Shown here one piece after another: positions 7,517 through 15,716 of a stretch of 64,000 nt of DNA. The notes beneath the pieces were generated by a model. It saw only the letters and a program-made list of their open reading frames with translations, was not told where the DNA came from and did no database searches. Source of the DNA: Streptomyces sp. NBC_00344. Lineage in GTDB: Bacteria; Actinomycetota; Actinomycetes; Streptomycetales; Streptomycetaceae. Each line of letters begins with the position of its first letter. The stretch's first letter is position 1. The translations under genes were made by a program, and so were the position numbers. The DNA lies in assembly GCF_036088315.1 (NCBI RefSeq), contig NZ_CP107996.1:1116001-1180000 (forward strand), given 5' to 3'.

Positions 7517-8866
7517 ATGTCGGACGTCGATTCGCCGGGTACCAGCCAGGACGTCGGGACTTCACCGACTCGCAGGAACGTGCTGAGGGGTATCGCCGGT
7601 GCTGCCGGCCTGGCGGTCGTCTCCGGTGGCCTCCTGACTGCCTGTGACAGCTCCTCGTCCACCAGCAGTTCCGGCGGCGGGGGCAAGAAGGGCGGACCGA
7701 TCACCTTCGGCTCGAACTACTCGGACCCCGCCGCCAAGACCGCCTTCGCCGCGCTGTGTACCGCGGCGACGAAGTCGACCAAGTCGAAGATCAAGATCAA
7801 CACGGTCGACCACAACTCCTTCCAGGAGAACATCACCAGCTATCTGCAGGGCACACCGGACGACCTCTTCGCCTGGTTCGCCGGCTACCGCATGCAGTAC
7901 TTCGCCGCGCAGGGCCTGGCCCAGCCGCTCGACGACGTCTGGGACAAGATAGGCAGCAACTTCGGTCCTGCAGCCAAGAAGCTCTCCACCGGCCTGGACG
8001 GCCACCAGTACCTGGTTCCGCTGTACAACTACCCGTGGGTGGTCCACTACAACAAGAGCCACTTCGCCGCCAAGGGCTACAAGGTGCCGACCACCTGGGA
8101 CGAGTACATCGCCCTGGCCAAGAAGATGAAGGGCGACGGTATCGTCCCGATCGCCTTCGCCGACAAGGACGGCTGGCCGGCCCTGGGGACGTTCGACATC
8201 CTCAACATGCGCATCAACGGCTTCGACTACCACACGAAGCTGATGAAGCATGAGATCCCGTGGACCGACAAGGGCGTGACCACGGTGTTCGAGCACTGGG
8301 CCGAGCTCATGCCGTACATGCAGCCCGGCGCCAACGGACGCATCTGGCAGGACGCGGCGAAGACCCTGGAGGCCAAGAAGGCCGGGATGATGTTCCAGGG
8401 CACCAACCAGGTCGCCGCCCAGTACGTCACGGACAAGGCGAACCTCGACGACCTGGACTTCTTCACCTTCCCCGCGATAAACCCGGCGTACGGCCAGGAC
8501 TACATGGACGCGCCGACCGACGGGTTCATGCTCAGCAAGAAGGCCAAGAACAGCACCGCGGCCAAGGATGTCCTCGAGTACATCGGCAGCGGCGCGGCGG
8601 AGGCCACCTACCTCAAGACCGACCAGTGGGACGTCGGTCTGGCCACCGGTCTGAAGGTGCCCACCTACAACGCCATCCAGAAGAAGTCGGTCGCCGAGAT
8701 CGCCAAGTGCAAGGCCGTGGGCCAGTTCATGGACCGCGACGCCGATCCCGCGATGGCCACCGCCATGATCTCCGTCATCCAGAAGTTCATCGGGGACCCC
8801 AGCACGGGCAACATCGCCAAACTCCAGAAGAGCGCCGAATCGCAGGCAAAGGCGATCTACAGCTGA
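7517..8866 (+). CDS. Carbohydrate ABC transporter substrate-binding lipoprotein
   Basis: 449-residue extracellular solute-binding protein of the MalE/UgpB-like class. The N-terminus has twin arginines (RRNVLRG, 19-25), a hydrophobic stretch and the lipobox LLTAC, so C43 is probably lipidated and export may use the Tat route. A Ser/Gly-rich linker leads into the bilobal sugar-binding fold, rich in Lys, Trp and Tyr (LVPLYNYPWVVHYNK; GTNQVAAQYV). The ATG at 7517 is preceded by ACGGAGGC; the longer open frame from 7418 has no comparable site. It is the first gene of a three-gene import operon without its own ATPase, so a shared MsiK-type ATPase is expected. The sugar is unknown. Confidence 0.92.
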   Translation: MSDVDSPGTSQDVGTSPTRRNVLRGIAGAAGLAVVSGGLLTACDSSSSTSSSGGGGKKGGPITFGSNYSDPAAKTAFAALCTAATKSTKSKIKINTVDHNSFQENITSYLQGTPDDLFAWFAGYRMQYFAAQGLAQPLDDVWDKIGSNFGPAAKKLSTGLDGHQYLVPLYNYPWVVHYNKSHFAAKGYKVPTTWDEYIALAKKMKGDGIVPIAFADKDGWPALGTFDILNMRINGFDYHTKLMKHEIPWTDKGVTTVFEHWAELMPYMQPGANGRIWQDAAKTLEAKKAGMMFQGTNQVAAQYVTDKANLDDLDFFTFPAINPAYGQDYMDAPTDGFMLSKKAKNSTAAKDVLEYIGSGAAEATYLKTDQWDVGLATGLKVPTYNAIQKKSVAEIAKCKAVGQFMDRDADPAMATAMISVIQKFIGDPSTGNIAKLQKSAESQAKAIYS

Positions 8867-9873
8867 TGAGTTCCAGCACTCGCACACACGCCCCGGTGGC
8901 GCCGGCCGTGGCTGAGGCCCCGGCCCGCCGTCGCCGCCGGGGCGTGCGCAGAATGTCCCGACGGGACCGCATCGCGGTCGCTCTGCTCCTCGGCATTCCG
9001 CTGCTGATCGACATCGCCTTCGTCTGGGTTCCGGCTCTGGGCACCGTGGCGCTGTCGTTCTTCAAGTGGAACGGCGTCGGGAGTCTGAGCACCAAGACGT
9101 GTCAGCCGAATCTCCCGTCGATCCTGAACAACGGCTGTATGGACGGGGTGCAGAACTTCCATCAGGCGGCCTCGAACTACCCCGCTTTCTGGCCGGCTGT
9201 CTGGCACAACCTCATCTGGCTCGGCGTCTTCGTCTTCATCGCCACGCCGCTCGGCATGCTGTTCGCGGTGCTCATCGACCGCGGCATCAAGGGCAGCCGG
9301 ATGTACCAGAGCATTCTCTTCCTCCCGGTCATGCTCTCCCTGGCGCTCGTCGGCATCATCTGGGAGTTCATGTACTCGCAGAACCTCGGGCTGATCAACA
9401 CCGTCATCGGACGCAACGGCAGTACCAACGCCATCGACTGGCTCGGCGACCCGCACATCAACCTGTGGGCGGTGCTGGTCGAGGCCACCTGGCGGCAGTC
9501 CGGTTACGTGATGGTGCTGTATCTGGCCGGCCTCAAGGCGGTCGACCCCACGCTCCGCGAGGCTGCCCTGGTGGACGGCGCCAACGCCTGGCAGACCTTC
9601 TGGCGGGTGGTCTTCCCCGTGATGCGGCCGATCAACATCGTCATCATGGTCGTCACCGTCATCGAGTCGCTGCGCGCCTTCGACCTCGTGTACATCACCA
9701 ACAAGGGAATCAACGGCCTGGAGCTGCTCTCGGTACTGGTCACATCGAACATCGTCGGCGAGACCCAGCGTGTCGGATTCGGCTCCGCCCTGGGTGTGGT
9801 GCTGCTGGTGATCTCTCTGGTGCCGATCACCATCTTCCTGTACCAGACGTTCCGCCGTGAGGAATCGCGATGA
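8866..9873 (+). CDS. Carbohydrate ABC transporter permease (MalF-like)
   Basis: 335-residue inner-membrane permease with six predicted helices after a basic cytoplasmic N-terminus (RRRRRGVRRMSRRDR). The family EAA loop that docks the ATPase is visible as EAALVDGANAWQTFWRVVFP. A periplasmic loop between helices 1 and 2 contains two cysteines (STKTCQPNLPSILNNGC). The start ATG at 8866 overlaps the stop of the binding-protein gene by one base, implying translational coupling. The last bases overlap the next permease by ATGA. It works with the binding protein and second permease to import a carbohydrate. Confidence 0.92.
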   Translation: MSSSTRTHAPVAPAVAEAPARRRRRGVRRMSRRDRIAVALLLGIPLLIDIAFVWVPALGTVALSFFKWNGVGSLSTKTCQPNLPSILNNGCMDGVQNFHQAASNYPAFWPAVWHNLIWLGVFVFIATPLGMLFAVLIDRGIKGSRMYQSILFLPVMLSLALVGIIWEFMYSQNLGLINTVIGRNGSTNAIDWLGDPHINLWAVLVEATWRQSGYVMVLYLAGLKAVDPTLREAALVDGANAWQTFWRVVFPVMRPINIVIMVVTVIESLRAFDLVYITNKGINGLELLSVLVTSNIVGETQRVGFGSALGVVLLVISLVPITIFLYQTFRREESR

Positions 9874-10784
9874 CCACCGACACCCTGCCCCCGCTTCAGG
9901 CGCAGCCGGCCGCCCAGGGCCCCAAGAAGTCGCGGCCCTGGGGGCAGATCGCCTCCCAGCTCTTCCTGATCAGCGCCTCGGTCATGTGGCTGCTGCCCAT
10001 CGCGTTCGCGCTGTATGTCGCGATCCGGCCGTACGAGGACACGACGAAGTACGGCTATGTCTCGCTGCCGCACCACCTGACGCTGCAGAACTTCAGCGAC
10101 GCCTGGGTCCAGTCGGACATGCTCCACTTCTTCCTCAACTCCGTGATGATCACCCTTCCATCGGTGATCATCGTGCTGGCACTGGCATCCGGTGTGGCCT
10201 TCGTTCTCACCCGGGTCAACGTCAAGATCAACGTCACGCTGCTGATCCTCTTCACGGCCGGCAACCTGCTCCCCCAGCAGGTGATCATCACCCCGCTGTA
10301 CCGCATCTTCCTGAAGATCCCGCTGCCGTCCTTCCTCGGCGGAAGCGGGCTGATGTACAACTCGATCACCGGCCTGATCGTCATCAACGTGGCCTTCCAG
10401 CTCGGCTTCTGCGTCTTTGTGCTGAGCAACTACATGAAGTCGATCCCCGAGGAGATGTACGAGGCGGCCATGGTCGACGGAGCGAGTCTGTGGACCCGCT
10501 TCTGGAAGCTCACCGTGCCGCTGTGCCGTCCGGCTCTGGCGGCTCTGGCCACCTTGCTGACCACCTGGATCTACAACGACTTCTTCTGGGCCATCACCTT
10601 GATGTCATCCGGGGACAAGCGCCCCGTCACATCGGCGCTGGCAAACCTCCAGGGTCAGTTCGTCAGCAACCAGAACCTCATCGCCGCGGCGGCCATGATC
10701 GCCGCCGTTCCCACCCTGATCGTCTACATCCTGCTGCAGAAGCAGTTCATCGCGGGCCTGTCCCTCGGGTCCAGCAAGGGATGA
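9870..10784 (+). CDS. Carbohydrate ABC transporter permease (MalG-like)
   Basis: 304-residue second permease with six membrane segments and the EAA loop EAAMVDGASLWTRFWKLTVP. It starts at an ATG that overlaps the stop of the preceding permease (ATGA at 9870), so the pair is translationally coupled. The C-terminus KQFIAGLSLGSSKG is typical of MalG-type proteins. No ATPase or glycoside hydrolase gene follows; the operon ends at a strong hairpin 23 bp downstream. Confidence 0.92.
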   Translation: MTTDTLPPLQAQPAAQGPKKSRPWGQIASQLFLISASVMWLLPIAFALYVAIRPYEDTTKYGYVSLPHHLTLQNFSDAWVQSDMLHFFLNSVMITLPSVIIVLALASGVAFVLTRVNVKINVTLLILFTAGNLLPQQVIITPLYRIFLKIPLPSFLGGSGLMYNSITGLIVINVAFQLGFCVFVLSNYMKSIPEEMYEAAMVDGASLWTRFWKLTVPLCRPALAALATLLTTWIYNDFFWAITLMSSGDKRPVTSALANLQGQFVSNQNLIAAAAMIAAVPTLIVYILLQKQFIAGLSLGSSKG

Positions 10785-10806
10785 CGGACGGCCGATGAGC
10801 CACGAG

Positions 10807-10839
10807 CCCCGGCCGACGCGGGTCCCGCGCGGGCCGGGG
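10807..10839 (+). terminator. Hairpin terminator after the sugar importer operon
   Basis: CCCCGGCC at 10807-10814 pairs with GGCCGGGG at 10832-10839, and an inner CGCGGG/CCCGCG stem fills the loop. It lies 23 bp after the last permease stop. There is no T-run, which is common for Streptomyces terminators. The remaining sequence to 11033 is GC-rich and shows no gene. Confidence 0.5.
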
Positions 10840-11033
10840 TGCCCGTCGGCGGGGGCCACGGAAGGCGCCGCCCGGCGGCGGGCCGCCTTCTGCCGTCGGC
10901 CGCCGGACGATTCGCCGCCGACGCGGAACTGCCGGGCACGAAGGGCGTAGACCCTCTCTGCGCGGGATCCGGCGCGCCGTCTCCGGAGCGGACCGCCGTC
11001 CCACCGATCTCGGAGCTGCCCCGTCCGAGCGGG

Positions 11034-11849
11034 TCACCGTTTGAGCGCCACACCCGCGTAGAAGGAGACAGACGCGTCGGTGGCCCCGGGAAGAGGATCA
11101 CCGTCGGGGCGCCAGTGGAGCGGGGACACCAGACCGGGGTCGACGAAGGCAAGGCCCTCGAAGAAGCGGAGTACTTCCTTCCTGGTTCGCACCTGGGTTT
11201 CGATCCCGCCGGACCGGTACACCTCCAGGATCTTCTCCCAGGGCTCCGGGTCGAAGTCCGGTGTGCAGTGGGAAAGAATCAGATAGCTGCCCGGGGCAAG
11301 GGTGCCGACCAGGTGCTCCACGATGTCGTACGGCCGGTACGTGTCGGGCACGAAGTGCAGAAGCGCGTTGAGGGACAGGGCGACCGGCCGGCTCAGGTCG
11401 AGCGTCCGGTGCAGCAGGTCGGCCGATGTGATGCTGTCCGGCTCCCGCACATCGGCCTGGATGTACGCCGTGCGGCCCTCGGGACTGCTGCGCATCAGGG
11501 CCTGCGCGTGCCGCAGCACCACAGGATCGTTGTCGACGTAGACGATCCTGGACTCCGGGTGGTTCTGCTGTGCGATCTGGTGCAGGTTCGGCTGGGTGGG
11601 GATGCCGGTGCCGATGTCGAGGAACTGCCGGACATCGGTGTGTGCGGCGATCCAGCGGGTCGCCCGGTGCATGAACTGCCGGTTGGTCTTGGCGCAGATT
11701 CTGGCCGTGGGGAAGATGGTTTCCACCTGCGCCGCGGCTTCCTGGTCGACCTCGTAGTGGTCCTTGCCGTCGAGGTAGTAGTCGTACATGCGGGCGCCGT
11801 GCGGTTTGGTGGTGTCGATCGGGTCGGCGGTCGGACCGAGGTCGGCCAT
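11034..11849 (-). CDS. DUF574 family SAM-dependent methyltransferase
   Basis: 271 residues of the S-adenosyl methyltransferase family PF04672 (DUF574/SAV2177 type), abundant in Streptomyces. The conserved N-terminus KPHGARMYDYYLDGKDHYEV leads to the SAM motif FLDIGTGIPTQPNLHQIAQ. The acidic residues after motif II are in VYVDNDPVVLRHAQALM. The ATG at 11849 matches the family start; the longer open frame upstream does not. It lies 50 bp downstream of the DUF397 gene in the same orientation and may be co-transcribed with the XRE-DUF397 pair. Its methyl acceptor is not known. Confidence 0.88.
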   Translation of the reverse strand: MADLGPTADPIDTTKPHGARMYDYYLDGKDHYEVDQEAAAQVETIFPTARICAKTNRQFMHRATRWIAAHTDVRQFLDIGTGIPTQPNLHQIAQQNHPESRIVYVDNDPVVLRHAQALMRSSPEGRTAYIQADVREPDSITSADLLHRTLDLSRPVALSLNALLHFVPDTYRPYDIVEHLVGTLAPGSYLILSHCTPDFDPEPWEKILEVYRSGGIETQVRTRKEVLRFFEGLAFVDPGLVSPLHWRPDGDPLPGATDASVSFYAGVALKR

Positions 11850-11899
11850 GCCAGGTCTCCTGTCTTCCTGCGGTGTGTGTGTGTGGGGGGCGGGCCGGT

Positions 11900-12139
11900 T
11901 CAGGCGTCGAGCAGATAGTCCGCCTGGCCGGCCTTGGCACCGGCGATGAAGGCGGCAAGCTCCTCGCGGGTGTAGATCAGCGCGGCCCCCGACGGATCGG
12001 TGGACTGGCGGAGTGCGATCAGACCGCCCGGAAGCCGTTTGGCTTCCACGCAGTTGCCGCCGTTCGTGCCGCTCCAGGGTTTTTCCCAGCCCTCTGCGCC
12101 GAGGGAAGAAGCGGATATGCCGTTGTGCAGGGAGGTCAT
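11900..12139 (-). CDS. DUF397 domain-containing protein
   Basis: 79-residue DUF397 protein. Its conserved features are WEKPWSGTNGGNCVEAKRLP, the RQSTDPSGAALIYTREELAAF block and the tail AKAGQADYLLD. These proteins are the small partners of XRE-DUF5753 regulators (WhiJ-like systems), where the DUF397 protein is thought to modulate the DNA-binding partner. The ATG at 12139 overlaps the regulator's stop at 12136 by four bases, so the pair is translationally coupled. Confidence 0.92.
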   Translation of the reverse strand: MTSLHNGISASSLGAEGWEKPWSGTNGGNCVEAKRLPGGLIALRQSTDPSGAALIYTREELAAFIAGAKAGQADYLLDA

Positions 12140-13002
12140 ATGCGGTCCTTGCGTGCGTCTTCCAGGATCTTGCGGGTTTCTTCCACGGTCTTCGCCTGGG
12201 TGGACAACCGGTCCAGCGCCTCGAGGTGCGCGGCGACGTAGGGGCGCTGATCCTGATAAGAAGCACCGCTGATCGATTCCGTGTAGACGATGTCGGGCAG
12301 TTCGGGCATGGGGAAGCGGAAGAGGCTGAATGGCCCGAACGCCCCTATGTGCGGCCCGACTTCGAAGGGAAGCAGCTGCAGCGTCACGTTGGTCATCGTC
12401 GAGGCCTGGAACAGTCTCTCGATCTGACCTCGCATCACCTCGCGGCCGCCCACCGGCCGGCAGAGCACCGCCTCCTCCACCAGGGCCCACAGAGCCGGCG
12501 CCCCCGGCTTCTCCAGCAGTTCCTGCCGTTTGAGCCGGAGAGCGACCCGCCGCTCGAGCTCACCGTCGGCACCTCGGCCCAGGCCGGCTCTGAGCACGGC
12601 CCGCGCGTACTCCTCGGTCTGCAGGAGGCCCGGCACATAGTGGGGTTCGTAGGTGCGGATGAGGGTGGCTTCGTCCTCGAGGCTGACGTAGACGCTGAAC
12701 CAGTCGGGCAGGGCGTCTCGGTAGTCGTGCCACCAGCCGGGCCGGTTCGCCGTCCGCGCCAGCTCAATGAACTCCTCGATCTCTCCGGCCGGTACGTCGT
12801 AGAGGCCGAGGAGCTGACGGACGTAGGGAATCTTGAGACCGACTTCGGCCTTCTCCATGCGCCTGATGGTCACCGGTGTGACATCGATGGCTTCGGCAGC
12901 CGCGTCGAACGTCACTCCGGCCCTCTTGCGCAGCGCTCCGAGCCTCTTGCTCAGGACGATACGCAGAACGGTCGGCGCGGTGCCCGATTTCGCTTCGCTC
13001 AC
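12136..13002 (-). CDS. XRE-family regulator with DUF5753 domain (WhiJ-like)
   Basis: 288 residues: an N-terminal lambda-repressor-like HTH at about 20-72 (LRKRAGVTFDAAAEAIDVTP and VTIRRMEKAEVGLKIPYV) and a C-terminal DUF5753 domain. The latter includes EPHYVPGLLQTEEYARAVL, LLPFEVGPHIGAFGPFSLFR and a final dimerisation-like helix. The GTG start at 13002 has an AGGAGAAAG ribosome site. WhiJ and its relatives repress developmental genes in Streptomyces together with DUF397 partners and RsbW-like ATPases. All three types are present here, with the ATPase divergent across a 135-bp intergenic region that carries a palindrome. Confidence 0.92.
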   Translation of the reverse strand: MSEAKSGTAPTVLRIVLSKRLGALRKRAGVTFDAAAEAIDVTPVTIRRMEKAEVGLKIPYVRQLLGLYDVPAGEIEEFIELARTANRPGWWHDYRDALPDWFSVYVSLEDEATLIRTYEPHYVPGLLQTEEYARAVLRAGLGRGADGELERRVALRLKRQELLEKPGAPALWALVEEAVLCRPVGGREVMRGQIERLFQASTMTNVTLQLLPFEVGPHIGAFGPFSLFRFPMPELPDIVYTESISGASYQDQRPYVAAHLEALDRLSTQAKTVEETRKILEDARKDRI

Positions 13003-13101
13003 GTACTTTCTCCTGACTGCTCGTCACCAGCCGCAGTGTGCCGGGTGGTTGAGGGCACAAATAGATGAGTGCGAAGCATTCTGAAATTATCAGGTTGGCG
13101 G

Positions 13102-13131
13102 TTGCGACTTGACTACGTCAACGAGCATAGT
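13102..13131 (+). promoter_or_regulatory. Promoter with palindromic operator in the WhiJ-like locus
   Basis: TTGCGA (13102-13107), 18 bp, CATAGT (13126-13131) ends 6 bp before the GTG at 13138, implying a leaderless transcript. The spacer carries a perfect 13-bp palindrome, TTGAC-TAC-GTCAA (13109-13121). It is a likely binding site for the divergently encoded XRE-DUF5753 regulator; that assignment is inferred from position. Confidence 0.5.
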
Positions 13132-13137
13132 GAACGC

Positions 13138-13623
13138 GTGACTCACCGAGCGGATGTCAACAGCCAGGGCCAACTCCCGTTAACATCGGGCCGATTGAAC
13201 ACGCACGGGCGACGCACCGAACGCAGACACGTGTTCACGCTCCCGGGGTGCCTGGGCTCTGTCGCCGACGCCAGGCGGCGTACCCGCGACCGGCTTCATC
13301 TGTGGGGATTCGCCGGGGAGATCTGTGACCTCACCGTGCTCGTCGTGTCCGAACTGGTCACCAATGCGGTGCGTCACACCGCCAGCCGGGCCGTCGTGTG
13401 CCAGGTGCGCAGCACCGGCAGCCTCGTGCACGTCGAGGTCCAGGACGAGGGAGCGGCGAAGCGCCGGCCGAGGAAACTCACCCCCGGCGTCGAGTCGGAG
13501 GGCGGCCGCGGACTGCTGCTTGTCGACACCCTCACCGAGTCCTGGGGTGTCAGGTCATCGGCGCCGGGCACGGGCGGCGGGCCGGGGCGCACCGTATGGG
13601 CCACGCTTCGTTCGGTGGTGTGA
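13138..13623 (+). CDS. RsbW-like ATP-binding protein (anti-sigma/HATPase_c)
   Basis: GHKL-type ATPase of about 161 residues related to anti-sigma factors RsbW/SpoIIAB. The N box is VLVVSELVTNAVRHT, the Asp box VEVQDEG, and the glycine box EGGRGLLLVDTLTESWG. An in-frame ATG lies at 13069. The GTG at 13138 is preferred because it follows a promoter at leaderless distance and the intervening codons are AT-richer than the rest. It is divergent from the XRE-DUF397 pair, as in abaA/whiJ-type loci, so it probably takes part in the same regulatory switch. The target (a sigma factor or the XRE protein) is unknown. Confidence 0.85.
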   Translation: MTHRADVNSQGQLPLTSGRLNTHGRRTERRHVFTLPGCLGSVADARRRTRDRLHLWGFAGEICDLTVLVVSELVTNAVRHTASRAVVCQVRSTGSLVHVEVQDEGAAKRRPRKLTPGVESEGGRGLLLVDTLTESWGVRSSAPGTGGGPGRTVWATLRSVV

Positions 13624-13701
13624 GAGCGATGGCCGGCGTGAGGGGCGCCGGATGACTCAGGGCGCACCGAAGGCGTCGGCCGACCCGGGAGATGACGGTT
13701 C

Positions 13702-14115
13702 GTGAGCAGTGCGCACCCCGGCGTCCGGCCACTGCGGATCACGTTGCGGCCGGCATCTGAGGCTCATGACTACGCCGCCTACGCCGATACGCTCGCTGAC
13801 AACGGTCTTCTGAACGGCGCCGTGGCCGTCAGCGTCTTCCGTATTCCTCTGCTGGCCGTCCCGGTCGGCGGTGCCCGCCGCGGCGGTTGTCTGGTCGCCG
13901 GCAGTGACTGCCGCATCGCCCTGGCGATCTGTGACGCGCTCACGGGCTGGACCGGCTTCCCCGACGTCCGGGTCATGGAGGCCCGGCGTAAATGGGTGGT
14001 GGCCTGGGGCGAGAGCGAACCCGAACCGGGCTGGGACCTGGTGCACCCGGACCGATTGCGGTTCTACGGGTACTCCGCAGCGGCGATCGCCAGACGGGCC
14101 CTGGCCGGCATCTGA
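13702..14115 (+). CDS. Conserved hypothetical protein
   Basis: 137 residues with a GTG start at 13702, immediately downstream of the HATPase gene in the same orientation. I recognise no domain. The protein looks like a compact mixed alpha/beta cytoplasmic fold. It has no signal peptide or membrane segment, and has Trp-containing motifs such as ICDALTGWTGFP and RKWVVAWGESEPEPGWDL. Third-position GC is strong, supporting a real gene. Co-transcription with the ATPase gene is plausible because the gap is 78 bp. Function unassigned. Confidence 0.6.
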   Translation: MSSAHPGVRPLRITLRPASEAHDYAAYADTLADNGLLNGAVAVSVFRIPLLAVPVGGARRGGCLVAGSDCRIALAICDALTGWTGFPDVRVMEARRKWVVAWGESEPEPGWDLVHPDRLRFYGYSAAAIARRALAGI

Positions 14116-14125
14116 GCGCGGTCCT

Positions 14126-14764
14126 TCACCTCACCGAGGACAGCCGTGCGAAGACGACGACGTTCCCGTCGTACCCGGTCGATGTCGAATAGGCACCACC
14201 ACAGGTGATGACCCGGAGTTCCGGCCGGCCGGTGCCGCCGTACACCCGGCCGGCGGGGAAGTTCTTCTTCGTGAATGTGCTGATGCCGTAGACGTCGAAC
14301 ACGGCCCGGCGGCCGTCCGTCCGCAGCACGTCGATGTGCGCACCCGTGCGCAGGGCGCCAAGAGCGAAGAACACCGCGGGGCCCGACTGGTTGTCCACAT
14401 GCCCGACGACGATCGCGGTGCCGCGCTCCCCCGGCGACACGGCGCCCCGGTACCACCCCGCCAGGTTCCTGTTCTGCGGAGGTGGCGCCTCGATCCAGCC
14501 GTCCTTGTCCCTGCCCACCACGGCGACCGGCGCGTCGACGTGGATGGCGGGGATGAGCACACGGCGCACACCCGCGGCAGGCAGCGCTCCCGGCCGGGCG
14601 GCCGCCGAGACCGCAGGGGACCTCCCCGCCGACGAAGCCGCGTCCGGCTGCGGCGGAGCCGATCCCTCGGTGCCGTTGCGCACCAGCGCCACGCCGGTGA
14701 GCAGGACGAGCGCGACGACACCCCAATGGGATCGTTTCCTGGCGCGGTCACTGTCGGGGGTCAT
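14126..14764 (-). CDS. Class F sortase
   Basis: 212-residue membrane-anchored transpeptidase of the actinobacterial class F sortase group. An N-terminal membrane helix (about 14-29) is followed by a Pro/Ala/Ser-rich stalk and the sortase barrel. Catalytic residues are H122 in VVGHVDN, C188 in VITCGG and R207 in VVVFARL. Its stop is 10 bp from the stop of the convergent hypothetical gene. A secreted protein with a C-terminal hydrophobic anchor and basic tail lies 39 bp upstream in the same orientation and is the obvious substrate candidate. Confidence 0.93.
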   Translation of the reverse strand: MTPDSDRARKRSHWGVVALVLLTGVALVRNGTEGSAPPQPDAASSAGRSPAVSAAARPGALPAAGVRRVLIPAIHVDAPVAVVGRDKDGWIEAPPPQNRNLAGWYRGAVSPGERGTAIVVGHVDNQSGPAVFFALGALRTGAHIDVLRTDGRRAVFDVYGISTFTKKNFPAGRVYGGTGRPELRVITCGGAYSTSTGYDGNVVVFARLSSVR

Positions 14765-14803
14765 CGCACTCCGCTCCGCGCGGCCGTGACCGGCGCGGAC
14801 GGG

Positions 14804-15454
14804 TCAGGTCCGGTCCCGGGCGGACCGGCGGCGCAGATGGAGTACTCCACCGAGGGCCCCGGCGATGAGTGCGCCGCCGGCCACGAGTTCGGCCGGGTTC
14901 GTACCGGAGACGGAGCCGCCGAAACCGGCCTTGACTCCCTTGTCCGGCTTGGTGTGCCCCTTGGTCTTGTCTCCCGTGTCGTGCCGGTCGTTCGTGCCGC
15001 CCGGCTCGTCCCAGCCGCCCGTGCCGCCCGGCTCGTCCCGGCCGCCCGTGCCGCCCGGCTCGTCCCGGCCGCCCGTGTCGCCCCCGACTGCTGTGTCGCC
15101 CTTGTCGACCGGGCCGCCGGCGACCGTCAGCGGCGTCGTACCCGTCTCGCCGTCGCAGTCGAAGGTGACGTCGTACTGCGCACCGGGCTTGGTCTCCGGG
15201 TCGACCACAGCCGTCGCCGGCTGGCCCTTCTTCAGAGTGACGGTGTCGAAGACACCCGAAGTGGCGGTGGCACTTGGGGCTTCACAGCCGGTGACCGTGA
15301 GGGTGACCGAGTCGCCGGGAGCCACGGAGGCCGGTGACGCGGTGAAGCCGAAGGAGGTGATGTCACCGTCGTCGCCCGCGGTGGCAGCCGGTGCGGACAG
15401 CGATATAGCGGCGACGCTCAACAGGGCGGCGGAGCCGATACTCGTCCAACGCAT
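14804..15454 (-). CDS. Secreted repeat protein with C-terminal anchor, putative sortase F substrate
   Basis: 216 residues. The signal peptide (about 1-26, ending APAATAG) is followed by an Ig-like beta domain (TASPASVAPGDSVTLTVTGC, 40-115). Then comes a hydrophilic Gly/Asp/Glu/Pro/Thr repeat region and a C-terminal sorting-like tail: a helix LVAGGALIAGALGGVLHL followed by RRRSARDRT. No LPXTG is present; the residues before the helix read SGTNPAEL. The ATG at 15454 follows GGAGG with good spacing. The gene immediately precedes the class F sortase, suggesting a dedicated enzyme-substrate pair. The protein's role at the cell surface is unknown. Confidence 0.8.
   Translation of the reverse strand: MRWTSIGSAALLSVAAISLSAPAATAGDDGDITSFGFTASPASVAPGDSVTLTVTGCEAPSATATSGVFDTVTLKKGQPATAVVDPETKPGAQYDVTFDCDGETGTTPLTVAGGPVDKGDTAVGGDTGGRDEPGGTGGRDEPGGTGGWDEPGGTNDRHDTGDKTKGHTKPDKGVKAGFGGSVSGTNPAELVAGGALIAGALGGVLHLRRRSARDRT
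14994..15074. repeat. Three tandem 27-bp repeats inside the secreted protein gene
   Basis: Three near-identical 27-bp units (14994-15020, 15021-15047, 15048-15074) encode the repeat GGxDEPGGT on the minus strand, with R or W at the variable position. The high nucleotide identity suggests recent expansion. Copy number is likely to vary between strains. Confidence 0.85.
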
Positions 15455-15716
15455 GGGTGTACCTCCAGCAAGGAATTCCGACATTTGCTGTCACTTAGCA
15501 ATAAATGAACCCCCTCGCTGGGCAGGCTAGGCCGGTAGTGATCGCCTCGCGAGCCCGGTCACCCGAACGAGTAGGCGGTTTGCGCCGAACCGCCCGCACA
15601 ACGCCGGACGAGCCCGGCCGGCGGTGGTGCCCCTGGCCACGGCGCGGCCCTCCCGGACGGCTTCCCGGGGCGTCGCCCGAGATGCGGGCAGTGCCGGGGC
15701 TTCTTAACGTAATCGA

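Noticed and set aside
7562..8887. 441-codon open frame on the minus strand
   Set aside because: Antisense shadow of the ABC binding-protein gene, which has a clear lipobox, ribosome site and family match.
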